From Ignelater luminosus (Eukaryota > Arthropoda > Insecta > Coleoptera > Elateridae): a stretch of DNA of 64,000 nucleotides. Positions 49,501 to 56,200 of the stretch are shown piece by piece. The notes below the pieces were generated by a model. The model did no database searches. It saw nothing but the letters and a program-made list of their open reading frames with translations, and was not told the origin of the DNA. The first letter of the stretch is position 1. Each line of letters begins with the position of its first letter. The position numbers and the translations under genes were made by a program. The stretch lies in assembly GCA_011009095.1 (NCBI GenBank), contig VTPC01090706.1, forward strand, positions 101,659 to 165,658, in the 5' to 3' direction.

Positions 49501-50803
49501 CGTAGTCCAGAACTACGTAGACATTCGGATGTATCTCCGGCATCCCTAAAAGAATTAGAAAAGGTAGGAATTAACTTCTAAAGATGTTGTTAATGTTCTT
49601 ATATTCTCATTTTGATTTAGTTAAAGGGAGGAAACCAAAAAAGTGGTGGTGACCAAGATTGGAGCAGAGGAAATCGTGGTGCAAGAAGTGTAGCTAATTC
49701 TCGTTCAAATAGTCCACCTAGGGAAGCTCCCCGTTCACGAAGAGCTTCAAGAGTGACCAGACAGCATAGTTACGGTGAAGATGTTAAACCGGCAGCAAAG
49801 AAGGATTCTGAAGAAGGCGGATTAAGTCTACCAACACCGATGCCTCGAAGAGCTTCAGCGTACGACGTATTTGCGGTTCCTGGTGGCAATAGTGTTATAC
49901 CGTCACCTGCGTTAGGTAGAAAAGCTTCTTTCAGAGCAATACCGACTGATCCAGCAAGTCCCCCTAGTCCTGACATTGGGCCTTCTTCGCTTGCAACCCC
50001 AGAAGAAGATAGAAGAGTTCGTCGAAGAGGGTCACAACTGTAATATTTTATAAATTTAAGTAAAATTCTAATTTTATAAGTGGCGTTTATATTTTAGTCC
50101 CGACGTAGCTGGTCTACGTACATTAGCAAACCCAAGACCAACGCCTGCTTTAGAAGATTTAGAGGCAACGCCACGACGTCAAGCATCGATCGACGCAGAA
50201 GCCATTAGAATTGTTATACATGATGTGGATTCTGCTCCTGGACCTGCAGCTCAAAAAAGGGTCATTCTCAGAAGGGATCCTACTGATAAAGCGCATAGAA
50301 GTAAGATGTAAGAATTATATTTAAATATGTTTATATTAATTACTGATTTTTTTATAGCAAGAGGATTTGGTATGCGTGTAGTTGGAGGAAAAACTGGTCT
50401 AGATGGTCGTCTGTTTGCGTATATTGTTTGGACAGTGCCCGGTGGTCCAGCCGAAAAGGGTGGACTGCAACAAGGAGATCGCGTTTTGGAATGGGGTGGT
50501 ATTTCACTGATAGATCGTTCTTTCGAAGAAGTATGCGCTATAATGGATCGTACAGGTGATATGGTAGAATTATTAGTTGAACATGCGTCTGATCTAAGAA
50601 TGTGCGACATTCTTGACGATCCCATACCACCTAATCCAACTACAATGGGTAGGAAATTGTCAGACGTTGGATCAGGACTTTATGTTGGTGAGTTGTTTAG
50701 ACGTTTATTAATTTTACGTATAAAACGAGTTTATATTGTTTCAGATGCTGATATGGATAAAGGACCATCTTCACCAACAAGGAGAAAATTACCAAAAACT
50801 CCG
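31414..50803 (+). CDS. Fife: Fife-like Piccolo/RIM-related active-zone protein, partial gene, six exons
   Basis: Six exons (31414-31525, 49094-49563, 49621-50039, 50098-50300, 50358-50687, 50745-50803) join in phase and give 531 codons without a stop. Order of parts: a short N-terminal segment (1-37); a proline/glutamate-rich run; an eight-cysteine zinc finger (75-122, pairs at 75/78, 91/94, 99/102, 119/122); a basic serine-rich linker (about 123-387); and a PDZ domain (about 388-480) with the ligand loop GFGM at 404-407. The finger and the PDZ (RRDP-DK entry, VVGGK, VPGGPAEKGGL, VLEWGGISL) resemble Piccolo/Bassoon more than vertebrate RIM, which is why I choose Fife. In flies Fife works at the presynaptic active zone in vesicle docking and release. 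The C2 part should lie downstream but was not seen. Alternatives are another RIM-like gene, or a short isoform ending at the TAA at 50807. Confidence 0.8.
31526..36435. other. Fife large intron, first part: no gene seen
   Basis: AT-rich intronic sequence with a long pyrimidine-rich tract at about 32190-32460. Frames at 32480-32703, 34734-35047 and 35312-35682 show no domain I recognise. Confidence 0.55.
32190..32460 (+). repeat. Long pyrimidine-rich tract
   Basis: About 270 bases of mostly c and t on the + strand (runs such as ctttctcctttattttttttt), broken by short a/g patches. It lies about 0.7 kb inside the large Fife intron and is simple-sequence rather than coding. Confidence 0.75.
36436..36510 (+). 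pseudogene. DD41D/Tc3-like mariner transposase fragment
   Basis: The frame reads HFRQDYAPPPYVVRVRD, a stop, then FNKRFPG. This matches the second catalytic block of the insect DD41D/Tc3-like transposases (F-QQDGAPPH---RVR--LN--FPG), with the glutamine-aspartate pair kept. Beyond it the sequence decays; no third aspartate block or terminal repeats were identified. It is a separate copy from the element at 46109-47813 and more diverged. Confidence 0.6.
36511..38249. other. Fife large intron, second part: no gene seen
   Basis: AT-rich. Frames at 37157-37357 and 37667-37852 are unrecognised and probably chance. Confidence 0.5.
38250..39540 (-). pseudogene. Ty3/gypsy-type retrotransposon pol relic (reverse transcriptase and RNase H)
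   Basis: On the minus strand, landmarks appear in pol order in shifting frames. A fingers region at about 39400-39470 resembles C-DYRKLN-H-IKDR. KTAFVTSDADKTFEF at 39285-39340 resembles the KTAF-TP-G-YEF motif. CHCLIDDPKYL at 39184-39220 holds the catalytic D-D pair. YYNRITKREEEYRDYELKTS at 38540-38625 resembles the RNase H S-R-T--E--Y---E-E-LA stretch. MYMQDFNFEIIYHK at 38410-38451 resembles the L-QD-NF-I-Y-KG end of RNase H. Many stops and shifts show it is long dead. No protease, integrase or LTRs were recognised. Confidence 0.78.
39541..40593. other. Intronic stretch with raised GC, unassigned
   Basis: The part 39540-40130 is noticeably richer in G and C than its surroundings and carries open frames on both strands (up to 136 codons at 39423-39833 on the + strand). 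None has a domain I know, and the longest overlaps the reverse-transcriptase relic in antisense. It may be the upstream part of the gypsy element or another insertion. Confidence 0.4.
40594..40851 (-). pseudogene. Non-LTR retrotransposon reverse transcriptase fragment
   Basis: An 85-codon minus-strand frame begins MSDISKAYGSI, resembling the reverse-transcriptase motif D-SKAYDSV that holds the first catalytic aspartate. Downstream, NYPSIDLGFIFFNVKKKCVR and SKIGYRHSLPYNN fit the spacing of the following -IP--I--FI---- and --G----LPYNNG region. The GVPQG-type block that should follow is not recognisable, and the frame ends in decayed sequence. It is a different copy from the LINE at 8.3-9.1 kb. 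Confidence 0.6.
40981..41289. repeat. Two copies of tttggccccggagtct, 122 bp apart
   Basis: The 16-mer occurs at 41003-41018 and 41125-41140, each followed by (g/a)taga. The intervening sequence is not otherwise duplicated. The short GC-rich motif stands out against an AT-rich background. Confidence 0.7.
41290..41754 (-). pseudogene. Mutator-like (MULE) transposase relic, cut by the gap
   Basis: From the gap edge towards lower coordinates the minus strand reads CFRNYSGTSSSMEQDIIVQG, then VIGDGDSSVYAKIVQNVSYG and KLECSNHITRSFTSN, ending in a stop near 41477. After that, RSAIRKSTETD and DLRIVPYHVFGQHSNC continue in decayed form to about 41330. This matches the widespread arthropod Mutator-like transposase domain (C-KN-SGSS--ME-DII, then GDGDSSV, then K-EC-NHA, and later DL-N-PYH-FG-H--C). 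The GDGD block holds a catalytic aspartate of this family. The N-terminal side is lost in the gap. Confidence 0.76.
41755..42154. other. Assembly gap (400 N)
   Basis: Exactly 400 unresolved bases, placed inside the Mutator-like relic. Confidence 0.99.
42155..43569. other. Fife large intron, third part: no gene assigned
   Basis: AT-rich. Minus-strand fragments at about 42900-43350 (for example KVEKMDFIEMVQLKSEI) look like former coding sequence but match nothing I recognise. A mariner-like terminus, reading tacagggtgtattgtttc on the minus strand, lies at about 43458-43475 without a visible partner. Confidence 0.45.
43570..44640 (-). pseudogene. Protein-primed type B DNA polymerase relic (Polinton/Maverick-like)
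   Basis: On the minus strand an open segment at 44178-44417 contains YILCLDCNNLYGKALSEPLP, the motif A of protein-primed family B polymerases; its catalytic aspartate is at about 44271-44273. Farther on, at 43757-43818, FFKLMNNSVYRKQMENVRN matches motif B (KLMNNSVYGKTMEN), with the usual glycine changed to arginine. KLNKSIYGGYVV at about 43600-43650 fits the next conserved stretch. Frameshifts and stops separate the pieces, and the motif C region with its paired aspartates was not recognised. Such polymerases belong to Polinton/Maverick elements and related virus-like elements of animals. No integrase, capsid or terminal repeats were identified. This is a dead copy. Confidence 0.72.
44742..44745. 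repeat. Possible target duplication, left copy (AACA)
   Basis: AACA directly before the candidate LTR; the same four bases follow it at 45687-45690. Four bases is weak evidence in AT-rich DNA. Confidence 0.45.
44746..45686. mobile_element. Candidate solo LTR, about 941 bp
   Basis: The stretch begins TGTTA and ends TAACA, the inverted TG...CA termini expected of an LTR, and has AACA on both sides. Its interior (notably 45340-45640) is richer in GC than the surroundings and has no coding capacity. It separates the polymerase relic from another minus-strand fragment (45692-46010). If the stretch and one AACA copy are set aside, the flanking minus-strand frames are in the same register. No second LTR or internal pol was found, hence solo. 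A tRNA-like stretch lies inside at about 44836-44895. Confidence 0.5.
45692..46010 (-). pseudogene. Unidentified minus-strand coding fragment beside the polymerase relic
   Basis: The minus strand is open from about 45960 to 45681 with fragments such as KLVALVQYDIFDTAGNVVGL and NDDIISRFDHFNAKNTKYKF. Composition looks protein-like rather than random, but I cannot name a family. Strand and register agree with the polymerase relic on the other side of the candidate LTR, so it may be an upstream part of the same element. Confidence 0.4.
46109..47813 (+). mobile_element. DD41D (rosa-like) mariner with long inverted repeats
   Basis: TA duplications at 46107-46108 and 47814-47815 flank a 1705-bp element starting CAGTGTGTCCAGTTTAAAAT. 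The terminal inverted repeats are very long: the left arm 46109-46441 pairs with the right arm 47300-47813 at high similarity. The right arm holds about 180 bp (roughly 47472-47650) absent from the left, so the left arm has a deletion near 46267. The interior carries a transposase remnant whose catalytic spacing is D41D. DD41D mariners such as rosa of fruit flies form a known branch of the Tc1/mariner superfamily; placement here rests on residue spacing and the WPARSPD motif. Confidence 0.9.
46572..47294 (+). pseudogene. DD41D mariner transposase with stops and internal deletion
   Basis: A single frame runs from 46572 to 47294. It starts in a helix-turn-helix segment (GEKYDMLKCFILCRRNKKTA, then AEMYRNRYPE) and then meets stop codons near 46680, 46746 and 46785. 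The first catalytic block is LWSDVS. The second is FFQQDGVPARNAQ and the third RWPARSPDITPFDFFVWGYL, with 41 residues between the two aspartates. The distance between the DNA-binding part and the first aspartate is far shorter than usual, pointing to an in-frame loss of roughly 100 codons. From 46806 to the end the frame is open for 162 codons, so the catalytic core is well preserved although the gene is dead. Confidence 0.88.
47816..49093. other. Fife large intron, last part
   Basis: AT-rich with no gene or repeat that I can define. It ends in the acceptor ttattttcag before the zinc-finger exon. Confidence 0.55.
49094..49563 (+). CDS. Fife: Fife exon B (zinc finger)
   Basis: The acceptor is attttcag and the donor is AAG before gtagga. 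It encodes VTKITPRPTVNPEAEPPPAV, a proline-rich stretch, then the zinc finger (ACRVC, CAEC, CEDC, WKCSVC) at 49204-49347. The eight cysteines in four C-x2-C pairs bind two zinc ions in the Piccolo/Bassoon/RIM family, where the finger contributes to active-zone interactions. Downstream come LDIPVQELQRRHSEARL, a glycine run, and PELRRHSDVSPASLKELEK. The last part has two Arg-Arg-x-Ser sites. The exon ends exactly between codons. Base composition is clearly higher in GC than in the introns. Confidence 0.9.
49621..50039 (+). CDS. Fife: Fife exon C (serine-rich linker)
   Basis: It follows a 57-bp intron (gtagga...gatttag) and ends two bases into a codon before gtaata. It encodes a low-complexity, basic, proline- and serine-rich linker: LKGGNQKSGGDQDWSRG, then SRRASRVTRQHSYG, PMPRRASAYDVFAVPGG and EEDRRVRRRGSQ. 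Three of the five Arg-Arg-x-Ser sites lie here. If the donor were not used, the frame would stop at the TAA at 50041-50043; the phase match with the next exon argues for splicing. No folded domain is expected. Confidence 0.88.
50098..50300 (+). CDS. Fife: Fife exon D (linker to start of PDZ)
   Basis: A 58-bp intron precedes it (acceptor atattttag); its donor is AGAA before gtaaga. It encodes PDVAGLRTLANPRPTPALED, then EATPRRQASIDAEAIRIVIH and finally RVILRRDPTDKAHR, the first strand of the PDZ domain. The RRDP-DK entry is like that of Piccolo PDZ domains. The exon ends one base into a codon. Confidence 0.88.
50358..50687 (+). CDS. Fife: Fife exon E (PDZ domain core)
   Basis: It follows a 57-bp intron with acceptor tttttatag and ends before gtgagt. 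It encodes TRGFGMRVVGGKTGLDGRL, FAYIVWTVPGGPAEKGGLQQ, GDRVLEWGGISLIDRSFEEV and CAIMDRTGDMVELLVEHASD. The ligand-binding loop is GFGM, strand B begins RVVGGK, and the helix region includes FEEVCAIMD. PDZ domains of this type bind C-terminal peptides of partner proteins at the active zone. The exon continues with CDILDDPIPPNPTTMGRKLS and ends in GSGLYV, one base into the next codon. Confidence 0.92.
50745..50803 (+). CDS. Fife: Fife exon F (after PDZ)
   Basis: A 57-bp intron with acceptor attgtttcag precedes it. It encodes ADMDKGPSSPTRRKLPKTP. The frame then either splices at CCG before gtataaat (50804) or reads through two more codons' worth of bases to the stop TAA at 50807-50809. The donor is only moderate. 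The phase at 50803 is 0. Because Piccolo/RIM relatives carry C2 domains after the PDZ, splicing to exons beyond this window seems more likely than a true end here. Confidence 0.72.
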
Positions 50804-50809
50804 GTATAA

Positions 50810-52959
50810 ATATTTTGTACTGTTTTCTGTATATATCTTTCAATGGGGGCTCTATAATCTAGTCTAAAACTTAAATATAAGTTTTATTACAACTTAAGAA
50901 AGAAGAAAAAACTGTTCCCAGTTAAACAAAGAGCTTTCTACGAGATTACTATCAACTTCCAATTTCATACCTTTTCGATGAGTATTTTCATATAGTTAAA
51001 AGCATATAAACATGTCAAATGAAAAGAATATCACAGTTATAGAATGTGTATCATAATAGATAAAATATGAAGCTCATTTAGAGGAGACTTAAGATTGTTA
51101 TCTAAGTATAAAGTAATTTTGCAATAAGATATTTATTTAAAAAAAAAAGATAGCTTGATATAACAAGAAATTTAAATTTAAATCGACGAAGCCTTGTCGA
51201 TGTAACTTCTTTGCTTCCAGACTTTTTTATAATTAAAATTGCATCTCCCTAATATTTATTGTGAAAATACAATGCTTTAATGTGAATCGCATTCGATTAG
51301 TTGAATTAAAATTATTTCCTTTATGTATTAATCAATGGTAAGATTTTTTAAAGTATCTCACTGTTTAGAAAATTGAAGTTATTACAGATATTTTGAAACT
51401 GTGCCCAATAATAATTTTTTGAGAATTTTTCAAAGTAATTTATAAATCTCATGTGGGACATTCTGTACAAAAAGGAAAATGAGAAGTTTTTACTAATTAA
51501 TAACTTTCAATTTTTACAACAAATTACTGCATGATTTAGTATCACAAACAATACAATTAAGGCTCCTCTCTAAATGAATTGTCTTAAACACATCATATAC
51601 AAGGGAAATATTGACAATGATGTACTTAATATCACTCTATTTTCTCATGCCATATTTTTCTATGAATATCTATCTATATTTTGAAAATTTCTACTTATAC
51701 ACTAAACCGATAAGGTAAACCTTCTTATAAAAGACTTTATAATTTTTATAGCACACAATGCAAATTCTTCCAAGATAAAATATAAAATAAAACACTAACT
51801 CTTACTTACATGGGACAGGCTGAAATTATTGATACTAAAGAAATTAACCTACCTTGCCAACTATTATACTTAATCAGTGCAATATAATTATTGTAACATA
51901 AAGAATTTGTGCTTCTGCATCAGTTTTATTATATCGGAAGACATCAGTCACTATTTAAGCCCCTAAAAACTTTGAAGGCTTAACATTCTCGATAATATCA
52001 ACCTGAACCCTATAATTAAAATCAAGAATATAAAATACTAATAGTATTACTATTAACGCCGAAATTGCTTTTATTTCATTTTTATATATAAATATTAAAC
52101 ATTTTCTTGTAAAATGTATGACTACATACAAGGGGTGTTCAGAAAAATTACAAAACTGTATTTCTTCCACTCCCCTTTACAAGAGAATGATTCTTCAATT
52201 TAGGTTAAAATTAAAAAATTAATTATAATCTTTTTTAATAAAAATTAAAGCGGGAATTTTAAAATATTCTTGTATACATCGAATATAAGAAGCCTTACTT
52301 TGGGAAAAAGAAACAAACCCTTCAAGCGTATGCTTTCAAAATTTTTACTCAAACTTTGGATGTCATGTTAAAAAGCTTTTTATATGGTTGTTATCGTTTT
52401 GGCTTACAGTACAATTTGAATTTCCCGCGTCTGTAAATGTATTAATTTAAAATGCTCTTTACAACTTGAAATCTAACAGTATTCTCAAGTCACATATTTG
52501 ATTAATATAGCACCAAGCATGACAAATGATGTTATATAGCATTCATTCTCAATATAAGCAATGTATATTATTGCAAAGAAGTTTAAAGTATAATGTACTC
52601 AGTCATTATTGACTCAAGATATGACTACTACTCTACTAACATGGCAAGCATTCTTTACTAATACATCAATATCCTCTGTAAGACGAAATATATAATAAAT
52701 TTAAAAGCTGTTTACTTTTAAGCCACTGCTTTGAAGAAGTGGCAGTAGGACACAGATATAGAGAGAGCACTATAATTGTAGTTCTTCTAGTTTTTAGACT
52801 TTGGTCACATTCATCAAAGTCCGTGAAATCCAAAACTTGAATCTACTGTAGATGTTTTTTATGTTCACGATTTTAACTTCAAAAGGTAGCAACCCTAGTA
52901 ACTTTCCGATATCAGTATTGACAAAAACTATTATACGTAATCCAACCACTCCAGTATTA
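50810..52959. other. AT-rich stretch after the last visible Fife exon
   Basis: It could be intron or 3' untranslated sequence. No C2-domain exon was seen. A sequence ggggtgttcagaaaaatt at about 52133-52150 resembles a mariner-type terminus without a partner. Confidence 0.5.
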
Positions 52960-52961
52960 TA

Positions 52962-53276
52962 CAGAGTGTCTACACATCAACTTGACAGTAGGTGTGAAAG
53001 ACAAGGAATTTTCTAGTTGAGATATGAGCCTGTGAGAATCAGAAACTAACTTGCGCTATATTTTTATTTTTGGAAAATCAAGCAAGCTTTGATGGGTACA
53101 AAAACTTATTTTCGGCGTAGATAAAGTACCTTTTCCGTAAGACATATCAAAACATTTTATAAACAGAATTTGTTCAGAATGCAAATTTATGCCTACATAC
53201 CAAATTTGAAAACAATCGGAACGATTTGACTTTTTGTCTTTCACACCTATTGTTAAGTCGATCTGGCGACACCCTG
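52962..53276. mobile_element. 315-bp inverted-repeat element (MITE), mariner type
   Basis: TA sits at 52960-52961 and 53277-53278. The ends are inverted copies: the left reads CAGAGTGTCTACACATCAAC and goes on to taggtgtgaaagacaa, while the complement of the right reads CAGGGTGTCGCCAGATCGAC and goes on to taggtgtgaaagacaa. The repeat extends about 43 bp with some mismatches. There is no coding capacity. The CAGNGTGTC start is shared with the two larger elements at 28992 and 46109. Confidence 0.85.
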
Positions 53277-56200
53277 TATAAATGTTATGTTTTCAAACTG
53301 TAAGAAAATTTTTAGCAACCGTTTAGACGATTTTAAGTACTTTGGTAATTTAGCCATCAGAAAGAACTTGTGAGAGTAAACTATCTCTAGAATTAAAAAC
53401 TAATTTTAACGTTCAGAAATTTGCCAAAAGTAATAATTGAACATAAACTCCTTCTAATATAAATACTCCTAAAACTTTAGATAAAAAGTTTGAATGGCTT
53501 TACACTTTAGATTGTTTTGAAGATTAGTCTTCACAACTTTTTGCAATATCCAATACCGCATATTAAGTTTTGCAAAATTGACTCGCTTAAGCAATTGTTT
53601 TGGTATGAAATTCAATTCAATTTCTCCCACTTGCAACGTCTTCTGAAATTTGTTTTTTACTTAGTTCATTTCTGGCTTGAATAGGAAATTCACCACGGAA
53701 ATAACATCTGAAGACTGAATGAATATATTGATCTTATTTTTGTTAGAAGGGCAACATTTCTCAACTTGCGTGATTGCTATCTCAATGGGAAAATGCATCT
53801 CTTGGAATCAACAATTATTTTTTCTTTGGTTGGCGTCAGCTATGTACTATGTACCAATAAATAGAGCAAAGTCTGATTAAATCGTCATTTTTGGTTTCTA
53901 CTACCTTTTAGTTCGAAATATAAAACTTTACAGCGATAAAAAAATGCCAACTTCTTTGTTTTGCATAAGTTTAGATTTTTATCTTCATGTTGGAAGAAGT
54001 AAAAAATAACAAATGGGAAAAAGGGCGATCAGTCAGAGCTAGTGATAAATTCCAAGATTAAAGAATTTTACAACATTTATATTCTTATGGCTGTTTGTTA
54101 ACATATTTCACTGTTGTGGCAACAGTGTGCTGACCTTCTCATTAGCTTCTAGAAAGTGTAATATAGGTCGCAACGGTTGTGTTCTGGCCTGTACATAACC
54201 AAATTTTTCTTCAATATAGTGAACTACACAGTAATTCTCAACTTAAATAAGTGAGCTTTTTTGAACTCGTTCCTCAATACAAAATAACAGCTATCAACTA
54301 TTATAATTGGAATCTCTGTATAAGTCAAATTACTCTTATTTAGCTTGACTCAACTCGATCCTCAATTGATCAATATGCACATTAGGGTAGTACATAATTC
54401 AGCAGTCACGATTTGTTGGAAAAAGGAAACTTCCATATGGTTCAATATGATTCATAGTTCTAGTCATCGTTTGCCATGTTTTGCTTGCAACTTGCACACT
54501 AATCAGTTTCCTGCAAATAGCGATCAAGACAAATTGATTAAATGAAGCCAAAAAGAGTTCAAGAAGATTATTAAATTTGGAAAGCAAAACCCTACAAAAC
54601 CAAATGGATTTATCAAGACAAATGTCACTGGAAGCTAGGTTATTAGCAAAATGACTTGTCTCTTTTGGTATATGACTAGAACGTTCACACTAGACAGTTG
54701 TTTTGTTGTTTCTAAAGGTTTTTTGAGTCTGAACTCGAATTGTCTGTCAGTTCCTAGCGCCTAGCCTTTTTTTTCCATACTTCTGTCATTTCTTTCTTTT
54801 TTCTAATTAACTTGTCCATAAAAAATTTAAATAGTTTTTATCTCGAGTTCTTTTATATCATCTAACGGTCTATCACATCAACAATGACAATTAATGTTTT
54901 TGTGGACAATTTTATCTTCTACATGAAGAGAAGAAAAGTTACAGAGTACTAATATCGTATTGCTAGAATATCAATGAAAGAAGATAAATTAAATTCTGAG
55001 ATCCGGTTTGGTTCAGAAACGCAATTCTCCAAATTCTTTTCCAGTTCTAAGTTATTTCAAGCAAACATTTTTAGCTTGTACCCAAGCTTTTGTCGAAATG
55101 ATTACTTTGGTACCGACAATTTTCTGCACCACTTATGAAGCTTGTTGCAAAAGTATGTACTCTTTGGCTAGTTCTTTTCTTGCGACAAATTCTGGACTAA
55201 GATAAGAAACTCGGAAGAAAATTTTATTCTTCAGATAGATGTATCTAATTGTGATGTTATTGATGATAGAGAAAAACTTATTTAAGTTAACCACCAGGAA
55301 GTAAATGCTGTAATGTATCAACTGAGAAAAATTGCTTGACACTTAAACTAGCAAAGTTGAGAAAATTTCAAAAATAAGAAATTAAAAGAAAAAGAATTAT
55401 ACTAATACGCAAAAAGATAACAAAATGGATATACAGTGTCTTCATAAAAATGTATAGGGACCAATTAGAAAGTGAAAATCAATTGTATATAACAGAAATA
55501 ATGGAATAGAAGACAAGAAATAGAATTAGAACAATTACGATAAAGATAAAAGAAGAATAATAAGAATAATAAACAAAAATAATTACCTACGTCTAGGACG
55601 ATATCGCGAAGAATAAAATTACTTTGTAGTAGATAATATGATGTAGTAGTTGAAAAGTATGGAAAAATCTAAAAACTAGAAATTGTAATAAAGTTGTAAA
55701 GAGCATTTTTAAAATCTATTGGATCTTTAATGAAAATGTTTTTGTTTTTTTAATATAATTCTTACTTATGAATTTAAAAATATCTTCCATAAAATTTTTG
55801 GGCGTACTGTAACAATCATATTATATAATTAAAACATATCGATTTACATATAATTATGTAACACTGAGAAAAAGGAAGAAAAAAAACGGAAACATTAAAT
55901 TATAGAAGTTTTGAAGGTTAGAAATAACTTAAGGTTAGGTCATGCAAGGGAGAAAATTAGTCCGTTAGGTAATTTTTAGGTAGATATTATATAGATTCAT
56001 CCATTAGGAAAGAAATTAGAACCCATTTGATATTGATATTAACATTAGAGAATAAAACCAAAATAAAATCCCCATTTAGATAGATATTTTACAAACTTTT
56101 GAGAATCGAGTCCTACTTTTTATTTTTGTTTTCTGCTTAAATACTTTAATATAAGTTGTCCATTATCGCCTTTGTATTTAATCCTCGGTCCCCAAGAGTT

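Noticed and set aside
49770-49976. Minus-strand 68-codon frame and the similar one at 49014-49265
   Set aside because: Both are shadows of Fife exons B and C.
50251-50625. Minus-strand 124-codon frame
   Set aside because: It is antisense to the PDZ exons of Fife.
49195-50803. Assignment to the Rim gene rather than Fife
   Set aside because: The zinc finger lacks the RIM pattern I would expect, and the PDZ shares the RRDP-DK and PGG-AE features of Piccolo. Rim remains possible without a search.
55433-55465. Mariner-like terminus (acagtgtcttcataaaaatg)
   Set aside because: No matching inverted end was found nearby.
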